From Algoriphagus locisalis (GTDB lineage: Bacteria; Bacteroidota; Bacteroidia; Cytophagales; Cyclobacteriaceae), in contig NZ_FPBF01000001.1 in the NCBI RefSeq assembly GCF_900116615.1, forward strand, positions 539,625-603,624: a DNA stretch of 64,000 nucleotides, given 5' to 3'. Shown here piece after piece: positions 7,644 to 16,200 of the stretch; the stretch's first letter is position 1, and each line of letters opens with the position of its first letter. The position numbers and the translations under genes are program-made. Under the pieces are notes generated by a model that worked only from the letters and a program-made list of their open reading frames with translations, made no database searches and was not told where the DNA came from.

Positions 7644-8354
7644 TCAATACGCATTTTCATCACCCAGAATAAAGCTTTTGGCAGTCATCCAGATAATCTT
7701 AAGGTCAAATAAAACCGTCCAGTTTTTGATATAGTACATATCCAGTCTATATCTGAAGTATATGGAATCGGCCATATCTATTTCTCCTCTGTATCCTCTT
7801 GCCTGAGCTAAGCCAGTGATGCCAGGTTTGACTAGGTGTCTATTCCTATAGCATTCTATTTCTAAGGAATGCGCATCATTCTGTATGAAAATATGAGGTC
7901 GGGGTCCCACCCAAGACATGTTTCCGTAGATTATATTGAGTACCTGCGGGAGTTCATCTATACTGGTTTTTCGTAAGAACTTACCAACTCTAGTTATTCT
8001 AGGATCATTTTTGGTAGCCATTTTAAGGTTTGCATCCTTATTGATAACCATAGACCGAAACTTGTAGCAGTGAAAACTTGAATTGTAAATACCTTCTCTT
8101 TCTTGCTTAAAAAAAACTGGACCAGAAGATTCAAGCTTTATCAATAACGCAACAATTGGAAATAACCACCAACCTATAGTAAGCATAAAAAGAAAGGCGA
8201 AAAGTAGATCAATAAATCGCTTAATAGATAAATTCATCCAGTTTAACTTCTTGGAAAGTAACTCTTCATTTCCTTCTGGAGGCTTTTCCTTAGAATTAAT
8301 ATAGATGTCGAAATTTCCAATCTCATTTCGGCGATTATCGGTCATTTGTTTCAA
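7644..8354 (-). CDS. Sugar-1-phosphate transferase (undecaprenyl-phosphate phosphoglycosyl transferase)
   Basis: 236 aa bacterial sugar transferase (Pfam Bac_transf type, monotopic PGT). It would move a sugar phosphate from a nucleotide sugar to the lipid carrier to start glycan assembly at the inner membrane. One hydrophobic segment lies at about 46-72. Family motifs follow: FFKQEREG, CYKFRSM, RVGKFLRKTSIDELPQ with the Asp-Glu catalytic pair, and SWVGPRPH, then KPGITGLAQ. It is transcribed away from the aminotransferase gene across a 901-bp spacer. A second, distinct PGT lies at 10396-11079. Confidence 0.9.
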   Translation of the reverse strand: MKQMTDNRRNEIGNFDIYINSKEKPPEGNEELLSKKLNWMNLSIKRFIDLLFAFLFMLTIGWWLFPIVALLIKLESSGPVFFKQEREGIYNSSFHCYKFRSMVINKDANLKMATKNDPRITRVGKFLRKTSIDELPQVLNIIYGNMSWVGPRPHIFIQNDAHSLEIECYRNRHLVKPGITGLAQARGYRGEIDMADSIYFRYRLDMYYIKNWTVLFDLKIIWMTAKSFILGDENAY

Positions 8355-9255
8355 TTTATATTGCCTTCAAAAAAATGTATGTCTATTAATTATGGCATAC
8401 CAAAGATCCTTCTTTTTTCCTGAAGTTGTGAAACTAACTTAAATTATTTGCCTCTTTGATTCTATCATTGTCGTCAAAGTTGAAGACAGGGCGTACCTGT
8501 AATAGTCCTTTGTCATATGATTTACCTAAATATATAATCAATTATAAAACGTCTTTTATTTGGATTAATTCGCTATTTCAGAGATAGTTATAAACTTCTC
8601 AATATTTATTCCCAGCCCACTGGGCTAGGCTCTGATAATCCGGGCTTTGAGCCCTGTATGCTATTCAATAGGATGCAAACTTTTAAAACGAAATCTTCAC
8701 CTTCTTGTCTTTACTCAGTTTAACTGGAAATAGGCATTGACACACTGCGACTGCCAACCGCCAACCGCTAACAGACCCAACCACCACCAATCGCACTAGA
8801 CTCATCCCAAGTACAAAATATTTTCTACCTACAATCTCACATTCCAGAATGCTCTTTTAGTTAGATAATTAACTATTGAAAAGTCATTTCAGATACTTAA
8901 AAATGTTATTTGTGTTTATTTTTTTTCGTTTTTTTAGAAATAATTTGAGAATTTAATTTCCAGGTCAAACACCACAGCTTCATAAATTCTATTATTAAAA
9001 CTCCTTTAGCCTAGTATTCTGGAATTTTCCGGTTGCAAAATGTAAGATTTTAGTAATTAAAGATTTACATTTCAAGGCTTAATAAAAATACACCCTTGAT
9101 AGACTACCCAACTTTCAAGGGCTACCGTGTAAACTTAATTTTATAGATTAAATAATTAAGTAGTTTTCTTGATTTGAAGTGCCCGCCTTCGGATTGGAAA
9201 TATGGTAGTTTCATAATTCTATAGTATATTTTGACAGTTTTAGCTTCAAACCTGC
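8355..9255. other. Long AT-rich divergent spacer in the glycan locus
   Basis: No convincing gene. The region separates the divergently oriented sugar transferase and aminotransferase genes, so it should hold both promoters and possibly a long leader. It carries a CAACCGCCAACCGC-type repeat at about 8755-8775, like those near 4.5 kb, and a GC-rich imperfect palindrome at about 8608-8660 (CCCAGCCCACTGGGC). The last 400 bp are strongly AT-rich. Confidence 0.6.
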
Positions 9256-10395
9256 ATGGCTTTTAATATCCCTCTTTCGTTTCCAGTGCTCAATGGTAAT
9301 GAAAATCTATATTCTCAACAGGCAATAAGTTCTGGCCATATTGCCACTTTTGGTCAGTTCATCAATAGATTTGAGAGCAAGCTGTCCAAAAGGTTGAAGA
9401 CTCATGAAGCTGTGGTGCTGAACTCTGGTACCTCTGCATTGCATCTGGGGATGGTTTTATTGGGAATTGGGCCAGGAGATGAAGTGATCTGTCAATCTTT
9501 TACTTTTTGTGCTTCCGCGAATCCTGTTGTCTATTTAGGGGCTACACCGATATTTGTAGATAGTGAGAAGGATACCTGGAATATTTGTCCGGAAATCCTT
9601 GAGGATACCATACTAAGTAGGATTTCTAAGGGGAAAAAGCCAAAGGCTATAGTCATCGTCCACCTCTTCGGAATGCCTGCTAAAATGAAGGAAATTTTAG
9701 AGATTTCTGAAAAATATAATATACCAGTTTTAGAGGATGCTGCAGAAGCTATAGGCAGCAAGTATGAGGGGAAAGCCTGTGGTACATTCGGACAGATAGG
9801 TGTTTTTTCCTTTAATGGAAACAAAATAATCTCCTCTGGAGGAGGTGGATGTCTGATTTCAAATGATACGAACCTAATCCAAAGAGCCCGGTTATTATCT
9901 ACGCAGGCAAGAGAAGACCTGCCTTTTTACCATCATTTGGAAATTGGATATAATTATAAGATGAACAATCTTTCTGCTGCAGTGGGTTTGGCGCAGTTGG
10001 AGCAATTGGACGCCTACATCAAAAGTAGAAGGCTTGTAAATCAGCGATATAGGAATTTACTTAAGGGATTTCCGGGGATTGAGTTTCAGACAGAATCCAA
10101 CGACTCTCAATCCAATTATTGGCTAACCGCAATCTTAATTGACAAAGAGGTTACAGGCTTTTCAAACGAGGACCTGAAAAGATCTTTGATGAAAAATGGA
10201 GTGGAGAGCCGTTTTCTTTGGAAGCCTTTGCATACTCAACCAGTCTTTAATACCACCCCTTATTATGGAGGTAGTTTGTCCGAAAAGCTGTTTGAAAATG
10301 GGCTTTGTCTTCCAAGTTCGGTAGATTTGACTTTTAAAAATCAGGAAATGATCGTAGAAGTTATTCATTCAGAACTCAGCAAAACTTTTAAATAA
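9256..10395 (+). CDS. DegT/DnrJ/EryC1/StrS-type PLP aminotransferase
   Basis: 379 aa sugar aminotransferase that would aminate a 4-keto (or 3-keto) nucleotide sugar. Visible family features are the cofactor phosphate loop NSGTSALHLG at residues 56-65, LEDAAEAIGSKYEG at about 159-172 with the ring-stacking Asp161, and the internal aldimine lysine K190 in FSFNGNKIISSGGGG. The length is typical. The stop codon abuts the GTG start of the next sugar transferase. With the 4,6-dehydratase at 11237 it forms a PglF/PglE-like pair of the bacillosamine type; the N-acetyltransferase of that pathway is not in the window. Confidence 0.9.
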   Translation: MAFNIPLSFPVLNGNENLYSQQAISSGHIATFGQFINRFESKLSKRLKTHEAVVLNSGTSALHLGMVLLGIGPGDEVICQSFTFCASANPVVYLGATPIFVDSEKDTWNICPEILEDTILSRISKGKKPKAIVIVHLFGMPAKMKEILEISEKYNIPVLEDAAEAIGSKYEGKACGTFGQIGVFSFNGNKIISSGGGGCLISNDTNLIQRARLLSTQAREDLPFYHHLEIGYNYKMNNLSAAVGLAQLEQLDAYIKSRRLVNQRYRNLLKGFPGIEFQTESNDSQSNYWLTAILIDKEVTGFSNEDLKRSLMKNGVESRFLWKPLHTQPVFNTTPYYGGSLSEKLFENGLCLPSSVDLTFKNQEMIVEVIHSELSKTFK

Positions 10396-11079
10396 GTGAT
10401 TTACAGAAATTGGCTAAAAAGAGCGATAGATATTCTGTTGGCTTTTTTGATGTTTTTAATTCTTTCGCCGATATTTTTGATTCTGCTGATTAGTCTCAGC
10501 ATTCACCACAGCGGTTCTCCTTTCTTTTCACAACCACGACCAGGCAAAGACAACATTACATTTCAGATTTTGAAATTCAAAACCATGTCTGACTTAGTTA
10601 ATAAAAAAGGTGATTTATTGCCCGATGCAGAGCGGATTACAAGGTTTGGAAGCCTGATTAGAAAAACCTCCTTGGACGAAATTCCACAGTTGATAAATGT
10701 TTTGAAAGGAGATATGAGTCTGGTAGGTCCCAGGCCTTTGCTGCAGGATTACCTCCCCTTGTACTCAAGCAAGCAGGCCAGGAGGCATGAGGTAAGGCCA
10801 GGAGTGACAGGTTGGGCTCAAGTAAATGGTAGAAATGCGATTTCCTGGGAAAGCAAATTCAGGTTTGATGTGTGGTACGTGGACAACTTATCCTTCCTGT
10901 TGGATTTAAAGATTCTCTTCCAAACATTAGGTAATGTACTGCTCGGGAAAGGAGTTACTCAGCAAGGTCAAGTTTCCATGAAAAGATTTGAAGGAGGGAT
11001 AAAGAAAATGGAGGAATTAAATCAGCATGAAGATAATTTTTCACCTCCTAATCCAAAAATTGAGATACATCGTTTATAA
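10396..11079 (+). CDS. Sugar-1-phosphate transferase, PglC-like
   Basis: 227 aa. The start is GTG directly after the upstream TAA, with no spacer, indicating translational coupling with the aminotransferase. An N-terminal re-entrant hydrophobic helix lies at about 9-32. Motifs are FSQPRPGKDN, LKFKTMSD, IRKTSLDEIPQLINVLKGDM (catalytic Asp-Glu) and SLVGPRPLL, then RPGVTGWAQVNGRN. The size and the link to an aminotransferase and a FlaA1-type dehydratase fit a PglC-like enzyme transferring a diacetamido-sugar phosphate. A charged tail of about 25 residues (from GGIKKMEELNQ) extends past the usual end. Confidence 0.88.
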   Translation: MIYRNWLKRAIDILLAFLMFLILSPIFLILLISLSIHHSGSPFFSQPRPGKDNITFQILKFKTMSDLVNKKGDLLPDAERITRFGSLIRKTSLDEIPQLINVLKGDMSLVGPRPLLQDYLPLYSSKQARRHEVRPGVTGWAQVNGRNAISWESKFRFDVWYVDNLSFLLDLKILFQTLGNVLLGKGVTQQGQVSMKRFEGGIKKMEELNQHEDNFSPPNPKIEIHRL

Positions 11080-11236
11080 GCATAAATCCCAGGTGGTAAG
11101 ACTTTAAAATGCAAAATTTTATAAATATATTTTAAATTATTACTAGGCTTAAGGTCAAAAAAGTGCTTATTTTGTCCTTTAATTTGTTTTTAGTGTAGGA
11201 AATTTAAAAGCTGAGCAATTTGAATAAATTTATACT

Positions 11237-13147
11237 ATGAATTTTTTAACGCGGTTGAAAATCCTTCCTAGATGGATTATTGCCACCCTTGATTCTTTAA
11301 TTCTATTTCACTGTGCCTTATTCGGCTACCTTGTAAGGTTCAATTTCGAGCTAGCCTTGATTGAGCAGTATGATGCCATAGCAGGCAGCTTCACCTTTAT
11401 GATCGGCGGTTTGCTTGTGATGCAAAATACCCGAAGCTACGAAGGTATTGTGCGGCACACGGGTTTCAGAGATGGCTCAAACATCTTTAAAACCGTTGTC
11501 ATAAATTTCATTCTTTTTCTTTTCCTGAATTTCTTTCACGGCAATTTCCTGAATGATAGGTTTTTATTGCCTACTTCGGTACTGATTATCGCAAGTCTTT
11601 CCTCGCTGTTCATGCTTATCTTTTACCGTTTGCTGGTAAAGGAGCTATTTGTTTATTTGAAGAATGGCATACTGGTCAAAGAGCTGAAAAATGGAATTAT
11701 TTTCGGAGCAGGAGAGGCAGGAATTATAGCACAGGAGGCAATCAAGCGAGATAGTAAGATACTTTTTAATACCGTGGCATTTTTGGACGATGATCCCAAA
11801 AAAGAAGGGAAGAATATTGACGGAAAGAGAATTTATAAAGGAATAGGTGATCTTGAAAAACTGGCCCAACAGTTTGGAATTACTGAGCTGATCATTGCCG
11901 TACGTGACCTTTCCGTAAAGAGAAAAAATGAAATCATCGATGAGTGTCTTCGTTTGAACATTTCTGTTTCCATAGTGCCCCCTGTAGATCAATGGATCAA
12001 TGGAGGGTTGACCGCTGGAGCTATCAGAGAGGTGAAAATTGAGGACTTGCTAAGCCGCGAGCAAATCATACTGGATAATCCAAGAATTCATGAAGATCTT
12101 CAGGGCAAGGTAATTCTAGTGACTGGAGCGGCAGGCTCCATTGGCTCAGAGCTTTGCAGACAAATCAGCCACTATGAGCCAAAGTTGCTGATTTTGTTTG
12201 ATATAGCAGAATCAGCGCTGTATGATGTAGAGCAGGAGTTTAAAGAAAATCATGCGCACTGCCAAATAAAGGTGGTCTTAGGTGATGTTAGAAACAAGAA
12301 GAAAGTAAAAGAGGTTTTCAAAGCTTTCAAACCTCAGGTTGTTTTTCATGCTGCTGCATACAAGCATGTTCCGATGATGGAAAATTACCCTGAGGAAGCG
12401 ATTCAATCCAATGTATTGGGGACGAAAATCCTTGCTGACATTGCTGTCTTAGCAAAAGTTGACAAGTTCGTTTTTGTATCCACCGATAAGGCTGTGAACC
12501 CTACAAATGTCATGGGAGCCAGTAAAAGAGCCGCAGAAATGTATGTTCAGGCGCTAAATGAATACCTGGAAAGAAATCATAAGAGCTATCATACCAAGTT
12601 CATTACCACCCGATTTGGAAATGTGTTGGGATCAAATGGATCGGTTATTCCTTTGTTCAAAAAGCAGATTATGCATGGTGGGCCAATTACCGTGACTCAC
12701 CCGGAAATCACGCGGTATTTTATGACCATTCCAGAAGCTTGCCAATTAGTTTTGGAGGCTGGCATCATGGGAGAAGGAGGAGAGATTTTTGTGTTTGACA
12801 TGGGAGAACCAATTAAAATATTGGATCTGGCAAAGAAGATGATCCAATTATCCGGTAAAAAGGTCGATTCTGATATTAAGGTGGTTTTCTCAGGACTTAG
12901 AGAAGGGGAGAAGCTGTATGAGGAATTGCTTAACGATTTTGAAACAGTTAAAATCACCCATCATCCGAAGATAAAAATTGCCCAGGTACTTCCTTCCTCC
13001 TATCATAAAATCGATGGGCAGATAGAGCTTTTTATGAATTTGGTGACTAAGAACTCCGAGAACGAATTGGTTTCACATCTCAAGGTCATTGTTCCTGAAT
13101 ACATTTCCAATTCCTCAAGATTTGGGGTTCTGGATCGCTTGAATTAA
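11237..13147 (+). CDS. Nucleotide-sugar 4,6-dehydratase, membrane-bound FlaA1/PglF/CapD type
   Basis: 636 aa. Four N-terminal membrane segments at about 15-140 are followed by a CoA-binding-like Rossmann domain (FGAGEAG at 156-162) and a C-terminal extended-SDR catalytic domain starting at about 290. The NAD motif is TGAAGSIG at 296-303. The active site carries STDKA at 415-419 and the family-typical M426-x3-K430 (VMGASKR) in place of Tyr-x3-Lys. It would convert UDP-GlcNAc to the 4-keto-6-deoxy sugar used by the neighbouring aminotransferase. The 157-bp gap from the upstream gene is AT-rich and may carry a separate promoter. Confidence 0.92.
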   Translation: MNFLTRLKILPRWIIATLDSLILFHCALFGYLVRFNFELALIEQYDAIAGSFTFMIGGLLVMQNTRSYEGIVRHTGFRDGSNIFKTVVINFILFLFLNFFHGNFLNDRFLLPTSVLIIASLSSLFMLIFYRLLVKELFVYLKNGILVKELKNGIIFGAGEAGIIAQEAIKRDSKILFNTVAFLDDDPKKEGKNIDGKRIYKGIGDLEKLAQQFGITELIIAVRDLSVKRKNEIIDECLRLNISVSIVPPVDQWINGGLTAGAIREVKIEDLLSREQIILDNPRIHEDLQGKVILVTGAAGSIGSELCRQISHYEPKLLILFDIAESALYDVEQEFKENHAHCQIKVVLGDVRNKKKVKEVFKAFKPQVVFHAAAYKHVPMMENYPEEAIQSNVLGTKILADIAVLAKVDKFVFVSTDKAVNPTNVMGASKRAAEMYVQALNEYLERNHKSYHTKFITTRFGNVLGSNGSVIPLFKKQIMHGGPITVTHPEITRYFMTIPEACQLVLEAGIMGEGGEIFVFDMGEPIKILDLAKKMIQLSGKKVDSDIKVVFSGLREGEKLYEELLNDFETVKITHHPKIKIAQVLPSSYHKIDGQIELFMNLVTKNSENELVSHLKVIVPEYISNSSRFGVLDRLN

Positions 13148-13617
13148 CTCTATTAAACTGCTGGATACTTCCTGCATACTTGCTCTTTCCCCGCTTCAGC
13201 CAATGTTCGTGTCATCACGAACATTTTCTAAAAAGCAAGTTCTCGTGTCACTCGAACACTTTCACAAATCACTTTTCAAAACGCATCAACCTAAAACCTG
13301 CGACTTGATACCTTCTACAGCCATTGTTCCTGTCCTTATGATTATTAACTTTTATGTAAATCCGCAAATGCACCAGTAAAAGGTAAAAAGCGACTTAAGG
13401 TATGGTAAACACTAGCATTGCTGGTACTTCTATCACCCGTCATCGGTCTCTCGATAGCTATCGGGACTGCCTGATAAGCAAAGAAAAAGAGGTCACTAGC
13501 ATAATTGCGGATATTCAGATTATTTTTTAACAAGCTACGACTGCCATTGTACACTACCTATTCATTACAGAAAACACTACCTTTGCAATTCCCATTTAAG
13601 GATAAATACCTTACCAT
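13148..13617. other. Intergenic region with small hairpins
   Basis: 470 bp. It holds two short inverted motifs (GTTCGTGTCATCACGAAC at about 13206-13223 and TCTCGATAGCTATCGGGA at about 13449-13466). The latter resembles the hairpins near the tRNA array. A 69-codon minus-strand frame here has no family features and I do not call it. A candidate promoter for the next gene lies near the right end. Confidence 0.55.
13578..13585 (+). promoter_or_regulatory. Candidate -7 box for the FAD oxidoreductase gene
   Basis: TACCTTTG matches the Bacteroidota TAnnTTTG box, 32 bp before the ATG at 13618. No TTG is found at the preferred 19-bp spacing, so support is partial. Confidence 0.45.
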
Positions 13618-15204
13618 ATGAAGAAAGAATTCACCTTGCAGTTAAGCCCAGAGGAGGCTTATGATCCGGTCATTTTTCAGGAAGTAGTACGAAAAAAAGC
13701 TGGACTCCCTGCAAACTCTAGCGAAGCAATTGCACGGCAAGTAAAGCGCTCCATAGATGCCCGAGGCAGAAATGTCAAAGTCAATATTCAGGCTGAACTT
13801 TTTATCAAAGAAACTCCTCCAGCGCTTTTAGACCATCAGCCAGGATACAAAAATGTAAGCAAGGAAGATGCTATAGTTATTGTAGGAGCAGGTCCAGCAG
13901 GGATTTTTGCAGCTTTGCGTGCCATAGAACTCGGTGTAAAGCCCATCCTCATCGAGCGGGGTAAAGACGTCAGGTCCAGAAGACGTGATCTGGCTGCAAT
14001 CAATAAGGATCAGATTGTTAATCCTGATTCAAATTATTGCTTTGGCGAAGGTGGTGCAGGAACTTATTCTGATGGGAAATTATATACCCGTTCGAAGAAG
14101 CGGGGAGATATCAGGAGGATCATGGAAATTCTGGTAGCTCATGGTGCTACGGAGGAAATTCTGGTTGATGCGCACCCACATATTGGTACCAATAAACTCC
14201 CTAAGTTGGTGGAAGATTTACGGGAAAGCATCAGGCAATTTGGAGGAGAAGTATTATTTGACACTCGGGTGGAAGATTTTATTCTGGAAGGAGATGAGAT
14301 GAAAGGAGTAGTCACTCAGCATGGAGATAAAATTACGGGTAAAGGAGTAATCCTTGCTACAGGCCATTCTGCTCGTGATATTTTTCATTTGCTTCATAAA
14401 AGCAGGATTGCGATTGAAGCAAAACCCTTCGCTTTGGGAGTAAGAGTAGAGCACAGTCAAAAGTTAATCGATAGCATACAATATCATTGCGGTTTGGATC
14501 GTGGTCCTTATTTGCCAGCTTCGGCTTACTCTCTAGTCCATCAAACAGAATTCAAAAATAAACAACGGGGAGTTTTTAGCTTTTGCATGTGTCCTGGCGG
14601 ATTTATCGTACCGGCAGCTACTTCTCCGGGAGAGTTGGTAGTGAATGGCATGAGTCCAAGTCGCCGGGATAGCAAGTTTGCCAATTCCGGGATTGTTGTA
14701 TCCGTTGAGTTGGAAGATTTGCCGGAGTATCAAAAATTTGGTCCCTTGGCTGCAATGGAATTTCAGGCAGATGTGGAGAAAAGAGCATGGCAGGCAGGAG
14801 GTGAAACTCAAGTGGCTCCTGCGCAGCGCATGGTTGATTTTGTGGAGAAAAAAGTCAGCGCTAGCTTGCTGGATACTTCTTACCAACCTGGCTTGCATTC
14901 AGTGGAAATGAGAGAGGTATTGCCGGACTTTATTTCCCAGCGTTTGGCTATGGCATTTAAAGCTTTCGGAAATAAAATGAAAGGCTATTACACCAATGAG
15001 TCTCAGTTGATCGGTTTGGAAAGCAGAACATCTTCACCCATTCGTATTCCTCGGGATCGAGAATCTTTTGAGCATATTCAAATCAAGCGACTGTATCCTT
15101 GTGGCGAAGGAGCAGGCTATGCAGGTGGTATAGTGTCAGCTGCTATGGATGGAGAAAGATGCGCAGAGCGATTGATAGAGAGTTATATACATATATCAAG
15201 GTAG
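13618..15204 (+). CDS. FAD-dependent oxidoreductase (NAD(P)/FAD-dependent family)
   Basis: 528 aa. A short N-terminal domain of about 75 residues (FTLQLSPEEAYDPVIFQEVV...IDARGRNVKV) precedes a Rossmann FAD site, IVIVGAGPAGIFAALRAIELG, at about 87-107. Further family motifs are CFGEGGAGTYSDGKLYTR and ILATGHSARDIF, with a C-terminal GEGAGYAGGIVSAAMDG that closes the FAD site. This is the widespread uncharacterised FAD-dependent dehydrogenase family; the substrate is unknown. It is monocistronic. Confidence 0.88.
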   Translation: MKKEFTLQLSPEEAYDPVIFQEVVRKKAGLPANSSEAIARQVKRSIDARGRNVKVNIQAELFIKETPPALLDHQPGYKNVSKEDAIVIVGAGPAGIFAALRAIELGVKPILIERGKDVRSRRRDLAAINKDQIVNPDSNYCFGEGGAGTYSDGKLYTRSKKRGDIRRIMEILVAHGATEEILVDAHPHIGTNKLPKLVEDLRESIRQFGGEVLFDTRVEDFILEGDEMKGVVTQHGDKITGKGVILATGHSARDIFHLLHKSRIAIEAKPFALGVRVEHSQKLIDSIQYHCGLDRGPYLPASAYSLVHQTEFKNKQRGVFSFCMCPGGFIVPAATSPGELVVNGMSPSRRDSKFANSGIVVSVELEDLPEYQKFGPLAAMEFQADVEKRAWQAGGETQVAPAQRMVDFVEKKVSASLLDTSYQPGLHSVEMREVLPDFISQRLAMAFKAFGNKMKGYYTNESQLIGLESRTSSPIRIPRDRESFEHIQIKRLYPCGEGAGYAGGIVSAAMDGERCAERLIESYIHISR

Positions 15205-15239
15205 GGGCGAATAATCATTCGCCCATCACGGCAAACCTG
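15201..15239 (+). repeat. 39-bp hairpin-containing direct repeat, copy 1
   Basis: It contains GGCGAATAATCATTCGCC (a palindrome) followed by CAAACCTG-like sequence. It matches 15312-15350 in the same orientation with a few mismatches. It overlaps the last codon of the upstream gene. Confidence 0.7.
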
Positions 15240-15311
15240 CAATTGCCGAGCATAAGTAATTAAACCCTAATAAGGATTCTGAGTCAGGTCTGTGAGGACA
15301 CAGATCACGGT

Positions 15312-15350
15312 GTAGTGGCGAATAATCATTCGCCCGCAACGGAAAACCTG
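15312..15350 (+). repeat. 39-bp hairpin-containing direct repeat, copy 2
   Basis: Second copy of the element at 15201-15239, 111 bp further on. The stretch 15205-15699 has no gene and is made of such repeats plus the long palindrome at 15574-15622. Confidence 0.7.
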
Positions 15351-15573
15351 TTATCGAAAAATCCTACCGCGAAGTGGTCTAACCTCTCAATAACCATGGG
15401 TGAAACCCATGGATAAAATGACCAGATCAACCACCCGACCCTGAATGGGTCGAACTCAGTAAATAAATCAATTTCATGTGGATAAGGAAAACATTTCAAG
15501 CTCAAAAAGGATAAATCATTCAACATGCCGTTCGTGATGACACGAACGACGGCATAGCATAAGGATAGATTTT

Positions 15574-15622
15574 ATTAAACTAAAAGAGGTAGCATGCCAC
15601 ATGCTACCTCTTTTAGTTTAAT
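15574..15622. terminator. Perfect 23-bp inverted repeat, likely bidirectional terminator
   Basis: Bases 15574-15596 and 15600-15622 are exact reverse complements around the 3-nt loop CCA. Each arm starts or ends in ATTAAAC/GTTTAAT with an A/T-rich outer part. It lies between convergent genes (stop at 15204, plus; stop at 15700, minus), so it can terminate both. A perfect stem this long is unusual for a simple terminator. Confidence 0.7.
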
Positions 15623-15699
15623 ACTGAATGTCGAATGATGAATATCGAATTTTGAAGTTTTTCAGTCCCAAATCCCAAATCCCAAATCATCAATCTCAA

Positions 15700-16134
15700 T
15701 CACCCCAACCAAGTAGTCCAGGGAATCCTGCTCAATATCAACACCAAGCCAATCGCATACATCATATAGATACTTCTGAATCTACCACGTGATGCTCCTG
15801 GCTTCTTAGCTTTGATATAACCAATGCTGATGATTACAATCGCAATGATATTAATCAAAGGATGCTCCAGTGCCAAAAGTCTTGCGGCTGGATCCGACAT
15901 CGCCGATCCTGAGCTGAGCATTTCCAAACCCAATGGACTTAAGAAATATAGAATCAAACCCACCAGCAATTGGATATGGGAAAGTATAAATGCGATCAAT
16001 CCGATTTTACGGTCTTTCTCGGTGAATTCCCTCCCTGAAAGCGAGCCAATTAGCATATAAATAATGACTACCACCAAAGCGAGCAATGCCAGATAGGCCA
16101 CTCCTGAATGTAAATGTTGTATTCCTGTGTACAT
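15700..16134 (-). CDS. Four-span membrane protein of unknown function
   Basis: 144 aa with four hydrophobic segments (about 12-33, 45-67, 88-105 and 121-138). The N-terminus MYTGIQHLHSG and the central FILSHIQLLVGLILYFLSP are typical of a Bacteroidota family sometimes labelled cytochrome b-like. Conserved His residues (in LHSG, LSHIQ and LEHPL) could be haem ligands, but this is not proven. It starts 66 bp after the stop of the rRNA methyltransferase gene on the same strand and may be the last gene of that operon. Confidence 0.75.
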   Translation of the reverse strand: MYTGIQHLHSGVAYLALLALVVVIIYMLIGSLSGREFTEKDRKIGLIAFILSHIQLLVGLILYFLSPLGLEMLSSGSAMSDPAARLLALEHPLINIIAIVIISIGYIKAKKPGASRGRFRSIYMMYAIGLVLILSRIPWTTWLG

Positions 16135-16200
16135 GATGTGTTTTGATTAGTAAACGAAAATAGGGCAAAAGACTTTAACTCCTGAGTAGAACGCTTGTTT

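Noticed and set aside
13345..13554. Minus-strand 69-codon frame
   Set aside because: It lies in repeat-rich intergenic DNA with hairpins, and has no recognisable domain or signal.
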